From positions 124,001 through 188,000 of the forward strand of contig NZ_JAFIQU010000008.1 in NCBI RefSeq assembly GCF_017355985.1: DNA of 64,000 bases, read 5' to 3'. Below are positions 9,438 through 18,303 of this stretch, in pieces (within the stretch, counting starts at the first letter, position 1; each line of letters starts with the position of its first letter). Origin of the DNA: Arenibaculum pallidiluteum. GTDB taxonomy: Bacteria > Pseudomonadota > Alphaproteobacteria > Azospirillales > Azospirillaceae. The notes under the pieces were generated by a model. The model was not told the DNA's origin, ran no database searches, and was given only the letters and a program-made list of their open reading frames with translations. The position numbers and the translations under genes are program-made.

Positions 9438-9463
9438 TTCCCGCCGCCTCCGGGCGGCGGGAA
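9438..9463 (+). terminator. terminator of the cold-shock gene
   Basis: An 11-base perfect stem (9438-9448 with 9453-9463) closes on a TCCG loop and is followed by TCCCTTC. It starts ten bases after the stop codon. Confidence 0.8.
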
Positions 9464-9515
9464 TCCCTTCGGGCGACGGTGACGTTCGCCCGCGTAGTTT
9501 CTCGTTGGCCGTGCC

Positions 9516-10463
9516 TTGACCGATCGGAACGTTCCCGCCGTGGTGGCGTGGATGGGCGGCGCCCTTGTGGCGTTCTCAGCCACGGCCGTCGCGGTGCGCG
9601 AGTTGTCCCGGACCATCGGGGTGTTCGACATCCTGTCGCTGCGGTATGGGATCGCCCTCGTGCTGCTGACGGGCATCGCGCTGTCGCGGCCCGGCCTCCG
9701 CGCGGCGCTGGCGCCACGCCGCCCTGCCCTGCATGCGGTCCGCAACCTCATCCATTTCGCGGGCACATACGCCTGGTCGCTGGGCGTCACGCTCCTGCCT
9801 CTCGCGACCGTCTTCGCGCTGGAGTTCACCACGCCCGCCTGGGTCGCGGTGCTGGCGCCGCTGGTGCTGGGCGAGCGGCTGACATCCGGCCGGATCGCCG
9901 CGGTCGTGCTGGGGATCGCGGGAGTCCTGGTGATCCTGCGCCCGGGTGCCGAGACGATCCAGCCTGCGGCGCTGGTCGTCCTGGGCGGCGCGATCGCCTT
10001 CGCCGGCGCGAGCGTCACCACCAAGTCGCTGACGCGCATCCAAGGGACCTTCACGATCCTGTTCTGGATGAACCTGATCCAGTTTCCGCTGGCCCTGCTG
10101 GGCAGCGATCCCGCGCGCTGGTCCGGGCTGGGGCCCGAGCATGCCGGCGCGCTCGCGGGCATCACGCTCGGTGGCCTCGCCTCCCACTGGTGCCTGACCA
10201 ATGCATACCGCCACGGCGACGCGCTGACGGTCGTGCCGCTGGACTTCCTGAGGATCCCGCTGATCGCGCTCGCGGGGTGGCAGTTCTACGGCGAGCCGCT
10301 CGACCCGCTGGTCTTCGCGGGGGCCGGCCTGATCATCGCGGGCATCCTGTGGAACCTGCGCTCCGAAGGGCGCAGGTCGCCCTCCCGGACCCCGCTTGCC
10401 CGGGCCCCGCTTGCGCGCACCGACGCTGCCCCGGTCCCGGCGGCGGGCGAAACCCAGCCCTAG
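9516..10463 (+). CDS. EamA/DMT-family permease
   Basis: The 315-residue protein is a ten-helix drug/metabolite transporter with two EamA repeats (about 8-140 and 150-285). It is close in style to the alphaproteobacterial permeases often annotated as RarD/YdcZ-like or S-adenosylmethionine-uptake-like, but no substrate is readable. The C-terminal 35 residues after the last helix are a polar Pro/Ala/Arg tail. The start is uncertain: TTG at 9516 is the earliest plausible codon, and GTG codons at 9540 and 9543 would also keep the first helix. It converges with the E1 gene across a hairpin repeat. Confidence 0.82.
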   Translation: MTDRNVPAVVAWMGGALVAFSATAVAVRELSRTIGVFDILSLRYGIALVLLTGIALSRPGLRAALAPRRPALHAVRNLIHFAGTYAWSLGVTLLPLATVFALEFTTPAWVAVLAPLVLGERLTSGRIAAVVLGIAGVLVILRPGAETIQPAALVVLGGAIAFAGASVTTKSLTRIQGTFTILFWMNLIQFPLALLGSDPARWSGLGPEHAGALAGITLGGLASHWCLTNAYRHGDALTVVPLDFLRIPLIALAGWQFYGEPLDPLVFAGAGLIIAGILWNLRSEGRRSPSRTPLARAPLARTDAAPVPAAGETQP

Positions 10464-10476
10464 CCTCAGCGGGTCG

Positions 10477-10515
10477 GAAGCGGCCCGGGGTTCAGGGCGA
10501 ACCTCAAGCCGCTTC
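10477..10515. repeat. intergenic hairpin repeat, copy A
   Basis: A 17-base arm (10477-10493) pairs with 10499-10515 through 8 plus 7 base pairs, interrupted by two mismatches, around the loop AGGGC. The central 19 bases (10487-10505) match the motif G-R-G-G-T-T-C-R-G-R-G-C-R-A-N-C-C found at three other convergent junctions in this window. Confidence 0.6.
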
Positions 10516-10520
10516 GGGGC

Positions 10521-12965
10521 TCAGCCAATCCCGGCGCTGCGCAGGTGGCGCACCGGCCGGCCGGGCGAGATGGCCTGGGCTGCAAGCGCGATCCCCTGCG
10601 CGTCGATGCCGTAGTGGCGGTACAGGTCGGCGATGGTGCCGGTCTGGCCGAAATGCTCGACACCCAGCGCGCGCGTCCGGTGGCCAAGCACGGAGCCCAG
10701 CCATCCCAGCGTCGCCGGATGGCCGTCCACGACCGTGACCAGGGCGCAGTGGGAGGGCACGCCGTCGAGCAGGCGCTCGATATGGGACCTAGCATGCACG
10801 AGCCCGCGCTCGCGCGCCCGCTGGGCGGCACTCCACCCGGCCTGGAGCCGGTCCGCCGAGGTCACGGCGAGCAGGCCGACATCGCGGCGATCCTCGCCCA
10901 GCAGCCCCACGGCCTCGACCGCCTCCGGCGCGACCGCGCCGGTATAGGCGACCACCACCTGGGCGTTGGGGCCCGGGCGCCGCATCCAGTAGGCGCCATC
11001 GATGATGTCCTGCCGGAGCTCGGGATCGATGCTGCGCCCGGGCTGCTCCAGCGCACGGGAGGACAGGCGCAGGTAGACCGAGCCGCCCGTCTCGTCGCGC
11101 AGCCAGCTCCGCTCGTCGGGCTGCCCCTCGCCGTCGCGCTGCATGTAGTCGAAGGCCCAGCGCATGATCACGGAAAGCTCGTCCACGAAGGCGGGCTCGA
11201 AATAGGCCAGCCCGTCCTGGGCCATGCCGACCAGCGGCGTCCCGATGGACTGGTGGGCGCCGCCCTCCGGCGCCAGCGTCACCCCCGAGGGCGTCGCGAT
11301 CACCATGAAGCGCGCATCCTGGTAGCAGGCATAGTTCAGCGCGTCGGCCCCACGATAGATGAAGGGGTCGTAGAGGGTTCCGACCGGCAGCAGCCGCTCG
11401 CCGAATAGCGAGTGTGACAGGCCCAGCGCAGAGAGCAGGATGAAGAGGTTGGACTCGGCGATGCCGAGCTCGAAATGCTGGCCCTGGGGCGAGAACTCCC
11501 AGCTGTAGGTCGAAGGGATGCGCTCGCGCTTGAACAGGTCGGCCATGGCCTCCTTGGCGAAGAGCCCGCGGCGGTTGACCCAGGCCCCGAGATTTGTCGA
11601 GACGGTGACGTCCGGAGCGGTCGAGACGATCCGCTCGGCCAGCGGGCTCCGCTCGCGTCCGATCTCGTTCAGGATCTGGCCAAAGCCCGCCTGCGTCGAC
11701 AGCACGCGTCCCGACGGCACCGGCAGCGCGTCCGGCACCGGCACGACGGGCGCCGCGTAGCGCCGGTGCCCCTTGGCCGCGAAGGGAACGCGGTCCAGGA
11801 AGCCGCGCAACGTGGCCTCGGGCAGGGCCAGCCCCTCGAAGGGGTCCCATTCATGCCCGGGGCGGACACCCTGGGCGGCCCGGTAGCCGTCCATCTGCTG
11901 CGGCGTCAGCAGGCCGGAGTGGTTGTCCTTGTGGCCGGCCAGCGGCAGGCCGAACCCCTTGATGGTGTAGGCAATGAAGCAGACAGGGCGGTTATGGCGG
12001 CGCGCCTGGGCGAAGGCGTCCAGAATCGAGGGCAGGTCGTGCCCGCCGAGATTCCCCATCAGCCGCGCGAGTTCCTCGTCCGATCGCCGCTCGATCAGGG
12101 CCGTGACCGGCCCCTGGTCGCCGAGATCGTCCAGCAGGCGCCTGCGCCATGCCGCCCCGCCCTGGAAGGTCAGCGCCGAATAGAGCTGGTTGGGGCAGGT
12201 GTCGATCCAGGTCCTCAGCCGCTCGCCGCCGGGCTCACGGAAGGCCTCCTGCATGAGCTCGCCGTATTTCAGGATCACCACGTCCCAGCCGAAGGCGCGG
12301 AAGATGCTCTCAAGCCGCTCCCACAGCCCCTCGCGGATCACGGCGTCCAGGCTCTGCCGGTTGTAGTCGACGATCCACCACGTGTTGCGCAGTCCGTGCT
12401 TCCAGCCCTCGAGCAGCGCCTCGAAGATGTTGCCCTCGTCCATCTCGGCGTCGCCCACCAGCGACACCATGCGCCCCTCGGGCAGCTCGGGCGCCCATCC
12501 CTTGGCCTTCAGGTAGTCCTGCACGAGCGAGGCGAAGAGCGTCTGGGCGACACCGAGCCCGACCGAGCCGGTGGAGAAATCGACGTCGTCCACGTCCTTC
12601 GTCCGCGACGGGTAGGACTGCGCGCCCTTGTACGAGCGGAACGCCTCGAGCTTCTCGCGGCTCTGCCTGCCCAGCAGGTACTGGATGGCGTGGAAGACGG
12701 GGCTGGCATGCGGCTTCACCGCCACCCTGTCCTCGGGCCGCAGCACCCACAGGTAGAGCGCCGTCATGATCGTCGCCATGGAGGCCGAGGAGGCCTGGTG
12801 GCCACCGACCTTCAGCCCGTCCAGGTTCGGCCGGACGTGGTTCGCGTTGTGGATCGTCCACGAGGCGAGCCAGAGGATCTTGCGCTCGAGCTCCCGGAGG
12901 CAGGCCAGGTCGTCCGCGGAAGGGGCGGTGGGGAGATCGGCGGACCGGGGGGGCACGGCGTCCAT
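10521..12965 (-). CDS. AceE-like homodimeric 2-oxoacid dehydrogenase E1 / transketolase-like protein
   Basis: The 814-residue thiamine-diphosphate enzyme has the layout of single-chain pyruvate dehydrogenase E1. The TPP-binding domain carries GDAEMDEGN followed by an asparagine-rich stretch (VDYNRQSLD). The pyrimidine domain follows (about 440-650), with a transketolase C-terminal domain at the end. Family AceE proteins are nearer 885 residues, so this is the shorter alphaproteobacterial variant. The family includes MdeB of Pseudomonas putida, which acts on 2-oxobutyrate and is linked to an Lrp-type regulator. Here too an Lrp/AsnC gene sits divergently, 126 bases away, which supports amino-acid-responsive control. 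No E2 or E3 subunit is encoded nearby, so the acceptor is unknown. AGGAAG lies well placed before the ATG. Confidence 0.85.
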   Translation of the reverse strand: MDAVPPRSADLPTAPSADDLACLRELERKILWLASWTIHNANHVRPNLDGLKVGGHQASSASMATIMTALYLWVLRPEDRVAVKPHASPVFHAIQYLLGRQSREKLEAFRSYKGAQSYPSRTKDVDDVDFSTGSVGLGVAQTLFASLVQDYLKAKGWAPELPEGRMVSLVGDAEMDEGNIFEALLEGWKHGLRNTWWIVDYNRQSLDAVIREGLWERLESIFRAFGWDVVILKYGELMQEAFREPGGERLRTWIDTCPNQLYSALTFQGGAAWRRRLLDDLGDQGPVTALIERRSDEELARLMGNLGGHDLPSILDAFAQARRHNRPVCFIAYTIKGFGLPLAGHKDNHSGLLTPQQMDGYRAAQGVRPGHEWDPFEGLALPEATLRGFLDRVPFAAKGHRRYAAPVVPVPDALPVPSGRVLSTQAGFGQILNEIGRERSPLAERIVSTAPDVTVSTNLGAWVNRRGLFAKEAMADLFKRERIPSTYSWEFSPQGQHFELGIAESNLFILLSALGLSHSLFGERLLPVGTLYDPFIYRGADALNYACYQDARFMVIATPSGVTLAPEGGAHQSIGTPLVGMAQDGLAYFEPAFVDELSVIMRWAFDYMQRDGEGQPDERSWLRDETGGSVYLRLSSRALEQPGRSIDPELRQDIIDGAYWMRRPGPNAQVVVAYTGAVAPEAVEAVGLLGEDRRDVGLLAVTSADRLQAGWSAAQRARERGLVHARSHIERLLDGVPSHCALVTVVDGHPATLGWLGSVLGHRTRALGVEHFGQTGTIADLYRHYGIDAQGIALAAQAISPGRPVRHLRSAGIG

Positions 12966-13091
12966 GGCATCTTCCTGTCGGGTTTTCAGGCGCAGATTAG
13001 CACCCCCGCCGCGACAGGTGTTTGCGAAGCCGTGCGCAATGCGTCACTCTTTTGGAAGAGAATTTCACTATTCCGATGGAGACGGCATCGG
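12966..13091. promoter_or_regulatory. divergent promoter region with candidate Lrp sites
   Basis: The region lies between the E1 gene and its Lrp-type regulator. It contains an inverted repeat CTCTT-TTGG-AAGAG (13047-13060) and spaced TTGCG/CGCAA half-sites (13022-13039). The region is richer in A and T than its neighbours. Its role as operator is inferred from the divergent layout. Confidence 0.45.
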
Positions 13092-13574
13092 ATGCCAAAA
13101 TTCAGAATCGACCGGATCGACAGGAAGATCCTCGATGCGCTCCAGCGCGATGGCCGCATGGCCAACAACGATCTCGCCGCTGAGGTCGGCCTTTCGCCCT
13201 CGCCCTGCCTGCGGCGCGTGAAGGCGCTGGAGGATGCGGGCGTGATCCGCACCTACGTGGCCCTGGTGGACCCGGCGGCTGTGAACCTGCCCGTGAACGT
13301 GTTCGTGAACGTGACGCTGGAACGGCAGGTGGAGGACCGGCTGGACGCCTTCGAGGCGGCCGTGATGGAACGGCCGGAGGTCCTGGAGTGCTACCTGATG
13401 ACTGGCGAGGCCGACTACCTGCTGCGGGTCGTCGTGCCGGATCTGCCGACCTACGAGCGCTTCCTGAAGGAATACCTGACGCGGATCCCGGGCATCGCCA
13501 GCATCCGGTCGAGCTTCGCCCTGAAGCAGGTGCGCTACGACACCGCCCTGCCCCTTCATCACTGCGAGACCTGA
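13092..13574 (+). CDS. Lrp/AsnC-family transcriptional regulator
   Basis: The 160-residue protein has an N-terminal winged helix-turn-helix (about 5-60, ending in the family signature [13 protein letters not shown]) and a C-terminal RAM/AsnC ligand-binding domain (70-150), which forms octamers and binds an amino acid. It faces away from the AceE-like E1 gene, so that gene is the likely target. The pairing resembles MdeR/MdeB of pseudomonads. The start at 13092 gives the standard family length. The gene ends in a clean terminator. Confidence 0.93.
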   Translation: MPKFRIDRIDRKILDALQRDGRMANNDLAAEVGLSPSPCLRRVKALEDAGVIRTYVALVDPAAVNLPVNVFVNVTLERQVEDRLDAFEAAVMERPEVLECYLMTGEADYLLRVVVPDLPTYERFLKEYLTRIPGIASIRSSFALKQVRYDTALPLHHCET

Positions 13575-13582
13575 GAGGAACA

Positions 13583-13604
13583 CCGGCGCCCCGTCGGGCG
13601 CCGG
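13583..13604 (+). terminator. terminator of the Lrp-family gene
   Basis: A perfect 9-base stem (13583-13591 with 13596-13604, loop CGTC) is followed by CCGTTCCTTT. It lies between two convergent genes. Confidence 0.8.
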
Positions 13605-13634
13605 CCGTTCCTTTCCCTGATGCCCTGAGGCGGC

Positions 13635-15506
13635 TCAGAGGATGATGTCGGAGGCCTGGAGGCCCGTGACGCCCTGGACCTCGATCTGGAAGTCGGCGAC
13701 CTTGTCGCCGTTCACGTCACCCTCGACCAGCACGCCGCCGTCGGTGCCGGCGACATGGAGCTGGCCTGCCTTGTCCGTGAAGGCGCCCGTGCCGAGGAAC
13801 GAGAACGCCTGGTTGCCGCTGGCCTTGGTGCTGGCATCCATGCCCGACAGGTCGATCTTGTCGCCCTCGGCCCTGACGAAGTCGAGGATCACGTCGCGGT
13901 GATCGGCACCGCGGCCGCTCTGGCTGGCGATGGACAGCACGAAGCGGTCGGCCCCGGACCCGCCGGCCAGGTAGTCCTTGCCGCCGTCGCCGACCAGGGC
14001 GTCGTTCCCCTTGCCGCCGAACAGGACGTCGTCGCCGCTGCCGCCCGAGAGTCGGTCGTTGCCCGCACCGCCATAGAGGCGGTCGTTGCCCCAGTTGCCC
14101 TGGAGCGTGTTGGCGGCCTCGTTGCCGACGATCACGTTGTCGCCGCCGTTACCTGTGCCGGAATAGCTGCCGGTGCCCGTCAGCACCAGGTTCGTCTGGC
14201 TGGACGTCAACGTGTAGCTGGCGGCCTTGGACACCGCGCCGCCGATCTGGGTGGCGGTCGGCACGGCATCGCGCGCGGCGAAGTCGAACTCGCCGGAGGC
14301 CGGGGGCTCGACGGGATCGGGCGCGGGCGGCGGGACGGGCGTGGGGGCGGCGCCGACGGTCACCTTGACGACCGCCGTATCGGTGGCGCCCTTCGCGTCC
14401 TTCACGGTGTAGCCGAAGCTGTCCGTCCCGGCGAAGCCGCTATCGGCGGTGTAGGTCAGGGTCCCGTCCCCGTTCATCACGACGGTGCCATGGGCGGGCT
14501 TCACCACGGAGGCCAGCGACAGCACGTCGCCGTCGGCATCGTGGTCGTTGGCGAGCACCGCGATCTTCACGGCGGCCGTGCCGATGGTCGCGCCGACGTC
14601 GTCATTGGCGACCGGCGCGGCATTGCCCGGCATCGGGGTGGGCGTGGTGACGAGCTTGTGCGGCCCGGAGACGGTGGTGGTGATCTGGGGATCGTTCATG
14701 GCGTTCCCGGACACCAGGGCCGTCGCCGTGGTGGCGTTCTTGATCGCCACCGTGCCCGCGAGATCCGATGTGAAGGTGTTGCCCTCGACCGTCAGGCTGT
14801 TGGTGGCGCGCGGCGCCTCCATCCCGAAGGCGATCATCACGTTGTTGTCGGCGCCCGCCCCCTTGTGGAGCACGTTGTTACGCACGATGCCGTTGCCGCC
14901 GTTCGGCATGTCGATGAGGTAGCTCGACGTGCCCGTGCCACCGTCGGTCAGTTGGTTGCCCTCGATCAGCGTGTTCGCAGCGCGGCTCTTGATCTGGTGA
15001 CCGATCCGGGTGTCGTGGAAGTAGCTTCCCGTCACCGTGAGCTGGTCGATCTTGTTCACGTAGATGCCGTGGGTGTAGCCGTCGCCATAGCCGTTGCGGG
15101 CGAACTCGGAACCCTCGATGGTGATGCGGCCGGCGGCGTTGTCGCCCGCCAGGATCCCGTTCTCGTTGTCGTGGAAATAGCTGTTGCGGATGGTCAGGTT
15201 GCCGGCCTCGTGCCGGATCCCGGCGCCGTTCTGGTCCGAAACCTTCGCGCCCGCGAACTCGACGTTGTCGATCGTCACGTCGGCGCGGGTGACCAGGATC
15301 GCCTTTCCGTTGGGAATGTTGCCGGTGGACTGAAGCACGGCCTTTCCGCCGACGCCGACGATGGTGAGCGGCTTGGTGATGCTCGACCAGTCGTTCACGT
15401 AGGTGCCCGCGCGCACATAGATCGTATCGCCCGCGGCGCTCGCGGCGATGGCGCTGGACAGGGTCTTGTAGGCGTCGTTGGGGCCGACCCAGATCGCGTT
15501 CGGCAT
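13635..15506 (-). CDS. secreted beta-helix protein with Ig-like domain and RTX repeats
   Basis: The 623-residue protein has three parts. Residues 1-285 form a right-handed parallel beta-helix, with NosD/pectate-lyase-like repeats of Asn-rich turns. Residues 295-385 are a cadherin/VCBS-like Ig domain (DDVGATIGTAAVKIAVLAND). After a proline-rich hinge (388-403), residues 455-525 hold RTX calcium-binding nonapeptides (GGAGNDRLSG, GGSGDDVLFG). The end (520-623) is a serralysin-type M10 C-terminal domain closing with DIIL. There is no N-terminal signal, which together with the RTX tail points to type I secretion. No ABC exporter or TolC is nearby. A sugar-binding or sugar-cleaving role is plausible but unproved. 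GGAGAGAG precedes the ATG. Confidence 0.88.
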   Translation of the reverse strand: MPNAIWVGPNDAYKTLSSAIAASAAGDTIYVRAGTYVNDWSSITKPLTIVGVGGKAVLQSTGNIPNGKAILVTRADVTIDNVEFAGAKVSDQNGAGIRHEAGNLTIRNSYFHDNENGILAGDNAAGRITIEGSEFARNGYGDGYTHGIYVNKIDQLTVTGSYFHDTRIGHQIKSRAANTLIEGNQLTDGGTGTSSYLIDMPNGGNGIVRNNVLHKGAGADNNVMIAFGMEAPRATNSLTVEGNTFTSDLAGTVAIKNATTATALVSGNAMNDPQITTTVSGPHKLVTTPTPMPGNAAPVANDDVGATIGTAAVKIAVLANDHDADGDVLSLASVVKPAHGTVVMNGDGTLTYTADSGFAGTDSFGYTVKDAKGATDTAVVKVTVGAAPTPVPPPAPDPVEPPASGEFDFAARDAVPTATQIGGAVSKAASYTLTSSQTNLVLTGTGSYSGTGNGGDNVIVGNEAANTLQGNWGNDRLYGGAGNDRLSGGSGDDVLFGGKGNDALVGDGGKDYLAGGSGADRFVLSIASQSGRGADHRDVILDFVRAEGDKIDLSGMDASTKASGNQAFSFLGTGAFTDKAGQLHVAGTDGGVLVEGDVNGDKVADFQIEVQGVTGLQASDIIL

Positions 15507-15641
15507 CTCTCTCTCCGGTTGAGGAACTTTCGGAGAGGGACCCTAATTGCACCGGCGCGGCCGGCCCCGTGACGAAGCAGGTATATCGAAAATTTGTCCC
15601 ACGGTCGGCGCAATACTATGCCGAACCCGCCGGACCGGACG

Positions 15642-16406
15642 TCAGGCCACGTGGCGCAGGGCCTCCGCGCGGTCCTCGGGAAGGCCCAGCCGGGCCGCCA
15701 GGAACTGCAGGTAGGACCGCTCGGCCGCCGAGTCCGCCTCGATCGCAAGGGTCGAGGCGAGATAGACCTGCTCGGCGGTCTCGGGCCCGTCGACCTGCGC
15801 CACGAGCTGGTCGATGGCGACGGGGCGGCGCAGCTCCTGCTCCAGCACCTGGTGCTCGTCGGGGCCGGCGCCGGCACGGTCGAGATGGTCGAGGATGCGG
15901 CGCCGCTCGCCCTCGTCGATGCGGCCGTCGGCATTGGCCGCGGCGACCATTGCACGGATCAGTAGAAGCGCCTTGGCGTCGCCGATCTGCGCCTCGGGAT
16001 AGGCCGTAGGCTCCTTGGGCCCGCCGCCCAGCAGCGCGCCGAGCCTCTCGCCGAGCGAGGGGCCGCCGGCCTCCGCCGGCCGTTCCGCAGAGGGGCCCGT
16101 GGACGGGGTGGCAGCCCCCTGCGCAGGCTGGCTCGCGCGCTGCGCCTGGACGTCCTGGTAGGTCTTGTAGGCGAGATAGCCCAGCGCCGCGAGGCCGAGC
16201 GCCTTGCGGGAATCGCCCCCCGTGGCCGCCCGCGCCGCGCCGAGCCCGGCCGCCGCGCCGGCGATGCCGCCCAGCCCGCCGAGACCGCCCAGTACGCCCG
16301 CCCCCGAACCGCCGAAGGGCGCCCTTGCGAAGCCGCCACCGCGGTGGCTGCGGCCGGCCATCCCGGTCGCGAGCATGGAGCCGAGAAGACGCGTCAGATC
16401 CGCCAT
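15642..16406 (-). CDS. DUF533 (YebE-like, TerB-fold) membrane protein
   Basis: The 254-residue protein begins with a Gly-rich stretch (about 20-60), has a short hydrophobic segment ([14 protein letters not shown], near 70-83), then a low-complexity linker. It ends in an all-helical TerB-like domain (about 140-254) with the acidic [10 protein letters not shown] loop that marks this family. YebE-type proteins sit in the inner membrane and have no firm function. The start was set by GGAGGGA before the ATG at 16406. An upstream extension in the same frame lacks a ribosome site. It is divergent from fumarase across 163 bases. Confidence 0.85.
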   Translation of the reverse strand: MADLTRLLGSMLATGMAGRSHRGGGFARAPFGGSGAGVLGGLGGLGGIAGAAAGLGAARAATGGDSRKALGLAALGYLAYKTYQDVQAQRASQPAQGAATPSTGPSAERPAEAGGPSLGERLGALLGGGPKEPTAYPEAQIGDAKALLLIRAMVAAANADGRIDEGERRRILDHLDRAGAGPDEHQVLEQELRRPVAIDQLVAQVDGPETAEQVYLASTLAIEADSAAERSYLQFLAARLGLPEDRAEALRHVA

Positions 16407-16569
16407 CGGATCCCTCCATCCGTTTCGTCGCTCAAGGACCCATGCAAACAGCGGCGCCGGGCCTTCGTCCCGTGCGCGGTCGCACCACATTGCGGCCGGC
16501 AGGGGCGCGTGTATAACTGCGCCCGAGCCGCCCCATGCCCCCTGCGGCCCAAGAAGAATGAGGACGAAG

Positions 16570-18204
16570 ATGCCGGACGATTCCAGCCTCGGCCGTTCCG
16601 CGGCCAGCCTGTTCCCGCTGGGCAAGGACGAGACGACCTACCGCAAGCTGACCTCGGACTATGTCTCCACCGCCGTCTTCGAAGGCGAGGAGGTGCTGAA
16701 GGTCGATCCGGAGGGGCTACGCCTGCTGACCGAGCAGGCCTTCGTCGACATCAACCACCTGCTGCGCCCCGGCCACTTGGCCCAGCTCGCGGCGATCCTT
16801 GAGGACCCCGAGGCCTCGGCCAACGACCGCTTCGTCGCGCTCGACCTGCTCAAGAACGCGAACATCTCGGCTGGCGGCGTCCTGCCGATGTGCCAGGACA
16901 CCGGCACCGCCATCGTGATGGGCAAGAAGGGCCGGCGCGTGTGGACGCGCGGCGGCGACGACGGCGCGATCGCGTCCGGCGCCCGGGATGCCTATCTGAA
17001 GCGGAACCTGCGCTACAGCCAGCTCGCGCCGGTCTCGATGTTCGAGGAGCGCAACACGCGCAACAACCTGCCGGCCCAGATCGAGATCTACGAGGAAGGC
17101 GAGGACGCCTACAAGTTCCTCTTCATGGCCAAGGGCGGCGGATCCGCGAACAAGACCTTCCTGTTCCAGGCGACCCCCTCGGTGCTCGCCCCCGACCGGC
17201 TGCTGAAGTTCCTCGAGGACAAGATCCGCTCGCTCGGCACCGCCGCCTGCCCGCCCTATCACCTTGCGGTGGTGATCGGCGGAACCAGCGCCGAGACGAC
17301 CCTGAAGACGGTCAAGCTCGCCTCCGCGCGCTATCTCGATGCGCTGCCGACCGAGGGCTCCGAGCTCGGCCACGCCTTCCGCGACCTGGAGATGGAGCGC
17401 CAGATCCATGAGCTGACGCGGATCATGGGCATCGGCGCCCAGTTCGGCGGCAAGTATTTCTGCCACGACGTCCGCGTGGTACGCCTGCCCCGCCACGGCG
17501 CCAGCTTGCCCATCGGGATCGGCGTCTCCTGCTCGGCCGACCGGCAGGCGCTGGGCAAGATCACCCGGGACGGCATCTTCCTGGAGCAGCTCGAGACCGA
17601 CCCGGCCCGCTTCCTGCCGGAGATCGGGAACGAACACCTGGCGGACGAGGTGGTCCGGATCGACCTGACGCGGCCTATGGACGAGATCCGGGCTACGCTG
17701 AGCCGCTATCCGATCCGCACGCGGGTCTCGCTGACCGGGCCGCTGATCGTCGCCCGCGACCTCGCGCATGCGAAGCTCCGGGCACGGCTCGAGGCCGGGC
17801 AGGGCCTGCCGGACTATTTCCGCAACCATCCGATCTATTATGCCGGCCCCGCCAAGACGCCCGACGGCTTCGCCTCGGGCTCCTTCGGACCTACGACCGC
17901 TGGGCGCATGGACAGCTTCGTCGACCAGTTCCAGGTGGCGGGCGGGTCCATGGTGATGCTCGCCAAGGGGAACCGCAGCGCGGAGGTCCGCGAGGCCTGC
18001 AAGCGCCACGGCGGCTTCTACCTAGGCTCCATCGGCGGCGCGGCCGCCCGGCTGGCCCAGGACTGCATCAGGAAGGTCGAGTGCGTCGAGTTCGCCGAGC
18101 TCGGCATGGAGGCCGTCTGGCGCATCGAGGTCGAGGACTTCCCGGCCTTCATCGTGATCGACGACAAGGGCAACGACTTCTTCCAGGAGCTGAAGCTCGG
18201 CTGA
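16570..18204 (+). CDS. fumA: fumarate hydratase, class I (iron-sulfur)
   Basis: The 544-residue enzyme interconverts fumarate and malate in the TCA cycle, using a labile 4Fe-4S cluster. The whole single-chain FumA/FumB architecture is present: the N-terminal hydratase domain with the cluster cysteine in MCQDTGTA (Cys108), further conserved cysteines in KYFCHDVR and GVSCSADRQ, and the C-terminal swivel domain that starts near ISRYPIRT-type sequence and contains the [12 protein letters not shown] loop. The oxygen-sensitive class is used here; no class II fumC is seen in the window. An in-frame ATG at 16558 would add four residues; the second ATG has AGGA at better spacing. Which letter (A or B) applies is not meaningful outside enterobacteria. 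Confidence 0.93.
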   Translation: MPDDSSLGRSAASLFPLGKDETTYRKLTSDYVSTAVFEGEEVLKVDPEGLRLLTEQAFVDINHLLRPGHLAQLAAILEDPEASANDRFVALDLLKNANISAGGVLPMCQDTGTAIVMGKKGRRVWTRGGDDGAIASGARDAYLKRNLRYSQLAPVSMFEERNTRNNLPAQIEIYEEGEDAYKFLFMAKGGGSANKTFLFQATPSVLAPDRLLKFLEDKIRSLGTAACPPYHLAVVIGGTSAETTLKTVKLASARYLDALPTEGSELGHAFRDLEMERQIHELTRIMGIGAQFGGKYFCHDVRVVRLPRHGASLPIGIGVSCSADRQALGKITRDGIFLEQLETDPARFLPEIGNEHLADEVVRIDLTRPMDEIRATLSRYPIRTRVSLTGPLIVARDLAHAKLRARLEAGQGLPDYFRNHPIYYAGPAKTPDGFASGSFGPTTAGRMDSFVDQFQVAGGSMVMLAKGNRSAEVREACKRHGGFYLGSIGGAAARLAQDCIRKVECVEFAELGMEAVWRIEVEDFPAFIVIDDKGNDFFQELKLG

Positions 18205-18255
18205 GACCCCCGTCGGGCCCCAAGGCCCGGCGCTCCGAAGCCCCGGCGCTCCAGG

Positions 18256-18303
18256 CTCGATGAGTTGGCGGCGTCCGGGGTTCGGGGCAATCCTCGAGTC
18301 GCC
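18256..18303. repeat. intergenic hairpin repeat, copy B
   Basis: The 19-base motif (18277-18295, GGGGTTCGGGGC followed by AATCCTC) lies between the convergent fumarase and Kef genes. It resembles copies at 10487, 53403 and 59488, and its left flank (GAGTTGGCGGCG) is shared with the copy at 53387. Confidence 0.55.

Noticed and set aside
11475..13091. Upstream extension of the Lrp reading frame
   Set aside because: It runs antisense through the E1 gene; the real Lrp start is 13092, at family length.
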